This document shows positions 1 through 4,203 of a stretch of DNA of 5,439 bases, piece by piece; position 1 is the first letter of the stretch, and the number at the start of each line of letters is the position of its first letter. The DNA is taken from the NCBI GenBank assembly GCA_937942405.1, contig CALDEN010000244.1, positions 1 to 5,439 of the forward strand. Direction: 5' to 3'. The translations under genes were made by a program, and so were the position numbers. The stretch comes from an uncultured Saprospiraceae bacterium. Its GTDB lineage: Bacteria; Bacteroidota; Bacteroidia; Chitinophagales; Saprospiraceae. The notes beneath the pieces were generated by a model. That model was given only the letters and a program-made list of their open reading frames with translations, had not been told where the DNA came from and searched no databases.

Positions 1-47
1 CTTGAATTTTTCACAGAGTCATGGAGATAATTAATATATTCCTTCAT
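1..47 (-). CDS. 5' fragment of an unidentified gene, runs off the window
   Basis: An ATG at 47-45 opens a minus-strand frame that stays open to the window edge and reads MKEYINYLHDSVKNS. It lies 3 nt after the TAA of the ABA4-like gene (51-53), and this tight same-strand spacing is the main reason to believe it. The two genes would be cotranscribed and possibly translationally coupled. Fifteen residues are too few to assign a family. The fragment is hydrophilic, with no signal peptide or membrane segment in the visible part. A role linked to the ABA4-like protein, such as carotenoid or lipid metabolism, is only a guess from position. Confidence 0.6.
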   Translation of the reverse strand, partial: MKEYINYLHDSVKNS

Positions 48-50
48 TGT

Positions 51-464
51 TTATGCTTTAATTTTTCTAATAATTGTGAAAAGTAAAAATCCTACGGGCC
101 CGAGCATGAATGTACATACCAGGCATAGTGATAGAATAATATGAGGTATTCCGATATGCTCATTTTCTTTAATAATCCACATACCGATCAATAGATCAAA
201 AGCCAAATAATGCACCCATCCTGCCAATACAGCGTTTTCTTCTGTAAAGAGCTGCATCACAGATTCTAAACTCCCGAAGTCCATCATACCAGCTATCAAA
301 ATGCTTTTTATAATAAATACCATATAAACCAGTGACAATAGAATAGGCACTACTTTATGCTGCATTAAAAATCGGCTTACTTTCCATTTTGGTAGAAATA
401 CCATGAGAAGCCACATGAGCATGGCTGCCATATTAGTAAAAGAAAAAATCGTTGCTGGAGTCAT
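51..464 (-). CDS. ABA4-like (DUF4281) integral membrane protein
   Basis: This 137-aa protein has four predicted membrane helices at about residues 7-25, 38-58, 78-97 and 106-132. Two signatures identify the ABA4-like/DUF4281 family: GS-x-ESV-x-x-LF followed by AGWVHYLAFDLLIG-x-W (about 64-96), and FMLGPVGFLLF near the C-terminus (119-129). Plant ABA4 is needed for neoxanthin formation from violaxanthin. Bacterial members are mostly uncharacterised and often occur in carotenoid-making organisms, so an inner-membrane role in pigment or lipid metabolism is inference. The length matches the family and the ATG at 464-462 leads straight into the first helix, so the start looks right. The stop lies 3 nt before the next minus-strand gene, which suggests an operon. 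No recognisable promoter was found in the 203-nt spacer upstream. Confidence 0.82.
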   Translation of the reverse strand: MTPATIFSFTNMAAMLMWLLMVFLPKWKVSRFLMQHKVVPILLSLVYMVFIIKSILIAGMMDFGSLESVMQLFTEENAVLAGWVHYLAFDLLIGMWIIKENEHIGIPHIILSLCLVCTFMLGPVGFLLFTIIRKIKA

Positions 465-667
465 TAGTATAGATTTTATTGATGACGCTAATATGAGGAT
501 GATTCGATGTCTTTACAGGCGATAAAAGCTGAAACGTCAGTATTAGGGATTGGAATGTCATTTAGATTATGGATATGGAAATTCAAGCAATGTTTTTGAT
601 TGGATGGCTGAAGATTTAGATCATAGCTTATGTCTCGATTGCCTATTCCATTTGCTATTTTCGCCAT

Positions 668-1765
668 ATGGATATACTTAAAAAATATGCTCACCTACTG
701 ATCGACTATTGTCTAGAAATTAAAAAAGGTGATCGACTCTATATTAAAACCACTACCCTAGCAGAACCTTTACTCAGAGAAGTCTATCGCGAGGCCATAA
801 AAGCAGGTGCTCATGTGGAGACCGACATCTCATTTAGAGAGAAAGGGCGTATTTTTTTGGCGGAAGCCGGAGAAGATCAGTTAAACGATGTATCGCCATT
901 TAACAAACTGGCGATCGAGACCTTCGACGCCTATCTTGTAATCCGAGCTCCATATAATCTCAAAGAGACCAAAAATGTGGATCGCAACAAGCAGAAGATC
1001 GTTTCACTTGCTAACCAAGGTATCTCAGAGACCTACTTCAGACGTACAGGAAATAAAGAAATGAAACGTTCGCTGTGTCAATTCCCGACATTGGCCTCAG
1101 CCCAAGAAGCAGATATGAGTCTGGAAGAATACCAACAGTTTGTGTTCAATGCATGTCATCTATACGCTGATGACCCCAAAGCGGAATGGTTGAAAATCCG
1201 AGAATCTCAACAGAAGATTGTCGACTTTTTAAACACTAAGGACACCATCAGATATCAATGCAAAGAAACAGATATAGAGTTTTCTGTAAAGGATCGAGTC
1301 TGGATAAACTCTGACGGACAAAGTAATATGCCATCAGGAGAGGTGTTTACAGGGCCTATTGAGGACTCAGTAAATGGTACGGTGCATTTTAACTACCCAG
1401 CTATCTATATGGGCAGTGCGGTATCCGACATCACCCTAGAGGTAGAGAATGGTGAAGTGGTCAAATGGAAAGCTGGTATAGGGCAAGATGTGCTGGATAA
1501 AGTAATGGAAATGGATGGGGCTCGATTTTTCGGAGAAGTGGCTATCGGGACCAATTATAATATCCAGCAGGCTACAAAAAATATCCTATTTGACGAGAAG
1601 ATCGGAGGAACGATCCATATGGCTGTAGGCCAATCTTATAGTCAGACTGGGGGTAAAAATAAATCTGCTGTACACTGGGACATGATCACAGATATGAAAG
1701 ATGGAGGTAAAATATATGCAGATGGCCAAAAAATTTATGAGAACGGAAAATTCCTAATATTTTAA
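668..1765 (+). CDS. M29 family metallo-aminopeptidase (AmpS/AmpT-like)
   Basis: This 365-aa cytosolic enzyme belongs to peptidase family M29, whose members use a two-metal centre to remove N-terminal residues from peptides. The N-terminal domain starts with the usual helix (YAHLLIDYCLEIKKGDRLYI, 7-26). The metal-binding C-terminal half shows the expected motifs in order: NMPSGEVF with E225, FFGEVAIG with E290, FDEKIGGTIHMAVG with E310 and H317, SYSQTGG, and SAVHWDM with H336 and D338. All family ligand positions therefore appear intact, and the enzyme should be active. It is shorter than the roughly 410 residues of Thermus AmpT, as expected for a shorter subfamily. There is no signal peptide. 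The ATG at 668 sits at the start of the conserved N-terminal helix; no Shine-Dalgarno is visible, as is normal in Bacteroidota. A 41-codon membrane peptide follows after 3 nt. Confidence 0.95.
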   Translation: MDILKKYAHLLIDYCLEIKKGDRLYIKTTTLAEPLLREVYREAIKAGAHVETDISFREKGRIFLAEAGEDQLNDVSPFNKLAIETFDAYLVIRAPYNLKETKNVDRNKQKIVSLANQGISETYFRRTGNKEMKRSLCQFPTLASAQEADMSLEEYQQFVFNACHLYADDPKAEWLKIRESQQKIVDFLNTKDTIRYQCKETDIEFSVKDRVWINSDGQSNMPSGEVFTGPIEDSVNGTVHFNYPAIYMGSAVSDITLEVENGEVVKWKAGIGQDVLDKVMEMDGARFFGEVAIGTNYNIQQATKNILFDEKIGGTIHMAVGQSYSQTGGKNKSAVHWDMITDMKDGGKIYADGQKIYENGKFLIF

Positions 1766-1768
1766 TCT

Positions 1769-1894
1769 ATGAACACACCTCAATACGATCCTAAAAAAGA
1801 CAGAATCCCTTTGAAAGTAATATTGATCGCTGCGGCATGTATGATCAGTGCATGTCTACTGGCACAATTTATTTTCAATCTATTTGTGGATTAG
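1769..1894 (+). CDS. 41-aa single-pass membrane microprotein
   Basis: An ATG at 1769, only 3 nt after the aminopeptidase stop, opens a 41-codon frame ending in TAG at 1892-1894. The product begins MNTPQYDPKKDRIPLK, a polar basic N-terminus, followed by one hydrophobic helix (about 17-40, VILIAAACMISACLLAQFIFNLFV) ending in Asp. The basic residues before the helix suggest an N-in membrane orientation. Support comes from the tight coupling to the upstream gene, a composition that makes a clean transmembrane segment, and a strong terminator starting 18 nt after the stop. I recognise no family. It could tether or modulate the M29 enzyme or act independently. The AACMISAC stretch is unlikely to be a lipobox because it lies inside a long helix far from the N-terminus. 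Confidence 0.72.
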   Translation: MNTPQYDPKKDRIPLKVILIAAACMISACLLAQFIFNLFVD

Positions 1895-1912
1895 TCTACA
1901 GAATAATAAAAC

Positions 1913-1947
1913 AAGCCCGATTTTTTCATGTTAAAAAAATCGGGCTT
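1913..1947. terminator. Bidirectional intrinsic terminator between convergent genes
   Basis: The arm AAGCCCGA-TTTTTT (1913-1926) pairs perfectly with AAAAAA-TCGGGCTT (1934-1947), giving a 14-bp stem with a 7-nt loop. The GC-rich half sits at the base and the A/T half next to the loop. A T-rich tract can be read on either strand (GGGCTTTAT on plus, GGGCTTGTTTTATT on minus). It lies 18 nt after the microprotein stop and 48 nt beyond the stop of the convergent CBS gene, so it can end both transcripts. Confidence 0.85.
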
Positions 1948-1995
1948 TATGGAAAATGTTTCTATAAGAATTAGGGAAATTGCTACATGATATAT

Positions 1996-2418
1996 TTATG
2001 CAGAGATGACATCAGCATAAAGGATCGGTTTAGGATTCTCTAACTGTAAAGTATATCTCATCACGTCGAAAGCAGTAATTACTCCTTTCAGTTCATTATT
2101 TAAGTTTACCACTGGTAAGGTCTTAAATCTTTTGTCCATAAATAATTCTGCTGCAGTTCTCACTCTGTCTTTAGGTGCAATTTTTATGATCTTGGTATTC
2201 ATTACTTCAGATATAGCTTGGCTAGATCTGTCGTTTTTAGATTTTTTCCATAGATCATGAGTCGTTACCATACCTACTAGTATATTGTCTTTGACTACTG
2301 GTAGTTGTGTTAAACCATTTTGAATCATGACATTGTTTACTTCTGCAACTGATTGCTCAGGAGAGACGACCACAGGATCATTGGTCATAATGTGTCTTAC
2401 TTGTTCATTTAATAACAT
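1996..2418 (-). CDS. Tandem CBS-domain protein
   Basis: This 140-aa soluble protein is almost entirely one CBS pair (Bateman module). CBS1 spans about residues 7-60 and contains MTNDPVVVSPEQSV, QLPVV and GMVTTHDLW. CBS2 spans about 70-125 and contains VMNTKIIKIAPKDRV, TLPVV and GVITAFDVMR. Both repeats keep the G-h-h-T-x-x-D element (T52/D55 and T115/D118) that contacts the ribose of adenine nucleotides in ligand-binding CBS proteins, so nucleotide sensing is likely, although the ligand (AMP, ATP, SAM or other) cannot be read from sequence. No catalytic or channel domain is attached. The ATG at 2418-2416 precedes the first CBS strand correctly. It follows the HPF-like gene by 42 nt on the same strand, which suggests an operon linking energy sensing with ribosome hibernation; that link is inference. 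Confidence 0.93.
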   Translation of the reverse strand: MLLNEQVRHIMTNDPVVVSPEQSVAEVNNVMIQNGLTQLPVVKDNILVGMVTTHDLWKKSKNDRSSQAISEVMNTKIIKIAPKDRVRTAAELFMDKRFKTLPVVNLNNELKGVITAFDVMRYTLQLENPKPILYADVISA

Positions 2419-2442
2419 AACATTGCTTTTAGGAGTGAGATA

Positions 2443-2459
2443 ATTTTTTTCAAAAAAAT
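2443..2459. repeat. A/T palindrome in the HPF-CBS gap
   Basis: ATTTTTTT-C-AAAAAAAT is a 17-nt palindrome with a one-base centre, starting 1 nt after the HPF-like stop on the minus strand. A hairpin of A-T pairs alone would be weak. It could attenuate transcription into the CBS gene or act as a bent-DNA or upstream element for a CBS promoter, or it may only reflect AT-rich spacer composition. Confidence 0.3.
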
Positions 2460-2460
2460 A

Positions 2461-2775
2461 TTAGTCGATTGCTACTCTTGCTACCGCCTTTTTATAATGT
2501 CCGGTTTTATATTTTAAAATTTGAGTTTTCAATTTGGCGATGGCTCCATCAATTGCCATCGGATATCTCTCGGCACTGCATTCTACAAATACATCTTTGC
2601 CTTTAAAATGTGCTTTTAATTTTACCTTTTTTGTTTTGTGTTTTTTGCCTCTAAAAAAGACATTTACTGATTTTATAAAATCGTATTTCTCAAAAAATTT
2701 CTGTAATGCTTCTTGTGAGTAAGCTTCAAAATAATTGTTTCCGCCTACGCTTCCTTTTACTACTTTAATATCCAC
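2461..2775 (-). CDS. HPF/RaiA-like ribosome hibernation factor, divergent
   Basis: This 104-aa protein fits the beta-alpha-beta-beta-beta-alpha layout of HPF/RaiA (YfiA) proteins, which bind the 30S decoding region and silence ribosomes in stationary phase. Visible parts are strand 1 DIKVVKG (2-8), helix 1 SQEALQKFFEKY (20-31), strands SVNVFFRG (36-43), KKVKLKAHFKG (49-59) and DVFVECSAE (61-69), and the diagnostic last helix YPMAIDGAIAKLKTQILKYK (71-90) with a basic tail. The N-terminal region is divergent and lacks a clear usual ITDAL-type motif. No ATG exists at the 5' end. I chose the GTG at 2775-2773 because it puts strand 1 at the N-terminus; another GTG at 2796 would add seven residues, and an in-frame stop lies at 2814-2812. 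The CBS gene follows by 42 nt. There is no C-terminal dimerisation domain, so this is a short-type protein. Confidence 0.75.
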   Translation of the reverse strand: MDIKVVKGSVGGNNYFEAYSQEALQKFFEKYDFIKSVNVFFRGKKHKTKKVKLKAHFKGKDVFVECSAERYPMAIDGAIAKLKTQILKYKTGHYKKAVARVAID

Positions 2776-2838
2776 GATATAAAATTTTAAATACACTAAT
2801 AAATCAATATCTCAGGTTCATAATCGCTTTCGATCATG

Positions 2839-2858
2839 TTACAGTAAATTACACTAAA
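2839..2858. repeat. Tandem 10-bp direct repeat in divergent intergenic region
   Basis: TTACAGTAAA is followed immediately by TTACACTAAA, nine of ten bases identical, in the spacer between the divergent HPF-like and lipoprotein genes. The period is about one helical turn, so two protein subunits could sit on the same DNA face. On the minus strand the block overlaps a weak promoter-like arrangement, TTG (2874-2872), 20 nt, TAATTTAC (2851-2844), which matches only four of six informative positions of the Bacteroidota -7 element. A regulatory role is possible but unproven. Confidence 0.35.
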
Positions 2859-3006
2859 TTTTACTTCTATGCAATTTTAAAGTCATTTATTCTATCATTG
2901 GTTAATTAAACAGTTTTATATACCTAAAGTTGACTTATATGTGACATTTTATATATCATGGGGACATATTGAAGATATTGTACGTTCTACTTTAAACACT
3001 CGTACT

Positions 3007-3321
3007 ATGCGTATTGTAAAATGCTTATCCATTGCCATCCTGACCACATTTTTATGGAGCTGTAATGATGATCCTGACCACTATACAGATCTTCCAGATT
3101 GTGTACAGAGCATCGTCGATGACACTCCACAAATCATCATCAAATCTCAAGAGATCGATAATTCTGTACGATACTGGTTAAATACTGGGGCAAATGCTCT
3201 TGACGGAGACGAGTATATCGTTTCTAGTTCTTGTGATACCTTATGTTATTATGGAGGCTGGGTAAATCCGGATTGTATTGATGAGTATGATAGTGAGGGC
3301 TGGACTCAAGTGTGGCCTTAG
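3007..3321 (+). CDS. Small Cys-rich lipoprotein, DUF6970-like
   Basis: From the ATG at 3007 the product is 104 aa. It begins MRIVK, followed by a hydrophobic h-region and the lipobox LWSC with C19, a clear signal peptidase II signal. Lipidation at C19 leaves an acidic mature N-terminus, CNDDPD, resembling the acidic signals that send Bacteroidota lipoproteins to the outer-membrane surface. The mature part has four further Cys (32, 76, 80, 90) that could form two disulfides. The order C-x-SIV (32), V-x-Y-W (54-57), SCDTLCYYGGW (75-85), C90 and a terminal W (103) resembles the small DUF6970 domain by eye; function unknown. The frame is open upstream to a GTG at 2941, but that start would bury the signal peptide inside the protein. 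A terminator follows 75 nt after the stop, so the gene is probably monocistronic. Confidence 0.85.
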   Translation: MRIVKCLSIAILTTFLWSCNDDPDHYTDLPDCVQSIVDDTPQIIIKSQEIDNSVRYWLNTGANALDGDEYIVSSSCDTLCYYGGWVNPDCIDEYDSEGWTQVWP

Positions 3322-3396
3322 GCTGGAAATTGGGGAGATCAGTGTTAATTATTGAGCTTTCCCCCATGACTCTTAGTTATCCATCATAAAATCATT

Positions 3397-3430
3397 TGGA
3401 AGACCACCTATGGCAGTCTTCCATCTTTTT
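3397..3430 (+). terminator. Intrinsic terminator after the lipoprotein gene
   Basis: TGGAAGAC (3397-3404) pairs perfectly with GTCTTCCA (3416-3423), an 8-bp stem with an 11-nt loop in which a short CC/GG pairing is also possible. It is followed directly by TCTTTTT (3424-3430). The T tract lies on the plus-strand side, so it ends the lipoprotein transcript. On the minus strand the stem lies just past the 63-aa membrane protein gene, but the sequence after it (AATGATTTTA) is a poorer T tract. Confidence 0.75.
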
Positions 3431-3441
3431 GAATATTTTCC

Positions 3442-3633
3442 TTAATGCTCGCTTCCGAACCTCGCTTTACTTTTAAATAAATGTATTCCAGTTAGAATAA
3501 TTGCTATTGAGACAAGTATAATTGGTACTTGAATATGATTCTGCCAGATCCAACTAATTTCTGAATCAGTGAAAGTGAATGAGCAACTTAACAGTACAAA
3601 AGAAACTGCTACATACAATAGTTTACTTTTCAT
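3442..3633 (-). CDS. 63-aa two-helix membrane protein beside LuxR-type regulator
   Basis: From the ATG at 3633-3631 the protein is 63 aa: a basic start (MKSK), helix 1 at about 5-19, a 15-17 residue loop (FTFTDSEISWIWQNHIQ), helix 2 at about 36-53 and a basic tail (KSKAR) with both ends probably cytoplasmic. A TTG at 3657 would add eight polar residues and is less likely. The hairpin resembles the membrane part of the adjacent LuxR-type protein: an ungapped alignment of residues 5-26 with 12-33 there shares L, L, A, L, S, T and I, and both second helices begin near a Pro and end in a K-x-K or K-x-R cluster. LLSC (14-17) could also be read as a lipobox, which would cleave off helix 1. No family is recognised. 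A candidate promoter lies just upstream. Confidence 0.68.
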   Translation of the reverse strand: MKSKLLYVAVSFVLLSCSFTFTDSEISWIWQNHIQVPIILVSIAIILTGIHLFKSKARFGSEH

Positions 3634-3654
3634 CTTGTTGAATTTTTGTTTACT

Positions 3655-3685
3655 CAAATTTGGGCTTCTACAGAATATAAATCAA
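3655..3685 (-). promoter_or_regulatory. Candidate Bacteroidota-type promoter for the 63-aa gene
   Basis: On the minus strand, TTG (3685-3683) is followed by 20 nt and then CAAATTTG (3662-3655). This matches the Bacteroidota primary-sigma pattern (TTG near -33, TAnnTTTG near -7) with one mismatch, C for the first T of the -7 element. The expected start of transcription falls around 3648-3651, leaving a leader of about 15-20 nt before the ATG at 3633. This start would exclude the TTG codon at 3657 from the transcript and so supports the ATG. Confidence 0.5.
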
Positions 3686-3693
3686 TTTTTCAG

Positions 3694-3712
3694 GGGTTGA
3701 TAAAGGGTTGAT
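3694..3712. promoter_or_regulatory. Paired ATCAACCC direct repeats, candidate operator
   Basis: GGGTTGAT occurs at 3694-3701 and again at 3705-3712, with the AAA between them giving an 11-bp period, one helical turn. Read in the direction of the 63-aa gene the units are ATCAACCC. They lie just upstream of the candidate -33 element, roughly -43 to -64 from the inferred transcription start, a typical activator position. The neighbouring LuxR-type protein is the obvious candidate binder, but this is inference. Confidence 0.45.
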
Positions 3713-3737
3713 TTTAGCATTAAGTACTGAAAATCAA
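3708..3737. repeat. TTGATTTT/AAAATCAA inverted repeat after the LuxR-type gene
   Basis: TTGATTTT (3708-3715) and AAAATCAA (3730-3737) are perfect 8-bp inverted arms separated by 14 nt, with an AGTACT palindrome (3723-3728) in the spacer. The arm centres are 22 bp apart, two helical turns. The dyad starts 4 nt beyond the LuxR-type stop and shares its left arm with the second GGGTTGAT repeat. As a transcript hairpin it would be weak and has no T tract, so an operator is at least as likely as a terminator. Confidence 0.45.
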
Positions 3738-3741
3738 TATG

Positions 3742-4182
3742 TTACACTTGCTGTGATTTAAGTTCTTTTCTACTCTTAACGTTGAGCTTCTTGTATATCT
3801 GATTTATATGTGATTTCAGAGTGCTCTGTTCTATAAATAATTCCGCCATGATCTCTTTATTACTCTTGCCATCAAGGATCAGATCGTACACTGTTTTTTG
3901 TCTAAATGTAAGCGTATTTAGCGAGAACGTAGAGCCATCCTTTCGTTCTTCTGATTTAGACTTGATTCCCTCAGCTAATATTTTGAGTTGACGGTTTTTT
4001 ACTTGAATGAATATGATAATAAATACGATACTAATCACTACCAAGAATATCATGAATAGCGGATAACTCTTAAAGTTTAATTTTATTTGGCCTTCATTAA
4101 CTGTGATAGAGACCGCTGTTAAAGAAAGGAAAATGGCCAATCCTAATAGATACTTTTGGTATTTAGTGATTTTATCTATCAT
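3742..4182 (-). CDS. Membrane-tethered LuxR-type transcriptional regulator
   Basis: This 146-aa protein joins a two-helix membrane hairpin to a LuxR C-terminal (GerE) DNA-binding domain. Helix 1 is at about 11-27, a short polar loop (NEGQIKLNFKSY) lies outside the membrane, and helix 2 is at about 42-60. A basic linker (61-88) leads to the HTH at 91-145: LTFRQKTVYDLILDGKSNKEI, then the recognition-helix region IEQSTLKSHINQIYKKLNVKSRKEL. Family hallmarks GKSNKEI, T121-LK-x-H and KKLNV-x-SR are intact; the common acidic residue of T-x-R-E is Gln (Q95). There is no receiver, autoinducer or TPR sensor domain, so signal input must come through the membrane hairpin or a partner. The ATG at 4182 lies 21 nt after the M16 stop on the same strand, suggesting cotranscription. 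The next gene encodes a similar bare hairpin. Confidence 0.9.
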   Translation of the reverse strand: MIDKITKYQKYLLGLAIFLSLTAVSITVNEGQIKLNFKSYPLFMIFLVVISIVFIIIFIQVKNRQLKILAEGIKSKSEERKDGSTFSLNTLTFRQKTVYDLILDGKSNKEIMAELFIEQSTLKSHINQIYKKLNVKSRKELKSQQV

Positions 4183-4203
4183 GTAAATTTGTTCGAAACT
4201 AGT

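Noticed and set aside
507..599. Short plus-strand frame MSLQAIKAETSVLGIG... upstream of the aminopeptidase
   Set aside because: About 30 codons with no membrane segment, no family resemblance and no tight coupling to the M29 start. Chance is sufficient explanation.
656..663. TATTTTCG as a -7 element for the aminopeptidase gene
   Set aside because: One mismatch to TAnnTTTG, but it would put transcription start on the ATG itself and no TTG lies at proper spacing upstream.
488..694. Minus-strand frame of 68 codons overlapping the aminopeptidase start
   Set aside because: Low-complexity polar product with no recognisable motif, overlapping the conserved 5' end of the M29 gene on the opposite strand. 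It would also block the only upstream region available to that gene.
2534..2722. Plus-strand frame of 62 codons
   Set aside because: Lies wholly antisense to the HPF-like gene, whose product has a coherent fold pattern. This frame has no independent support.
2930..2957. TTGACT (2930-2935) with TATATC (2952-2957) as a promoter for the lipoprotein
   Set aside because: It resembles an E. coli sigma-70 promoter with 16-nt spacing, but the phylum normally uses a different -7 element and AT-rich spacers yield such matches by chance. Not strong enough to annotate.
2941..3006. Upstream GTG start for the lipoprotein, adding 22 residues
   Set aside because: It would place the lipoprotein signal peptide internally. 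The ATG at 3007 gives a normal n-region, h-region and lipobox.
3334..3365. GGGGA...TCCCC pairing after the lipoprotein stop
   Set aside because: Only five pairs with a loop of over 20 nt. The hairpin at 3397-3423 with its T tract is a much better terminator.
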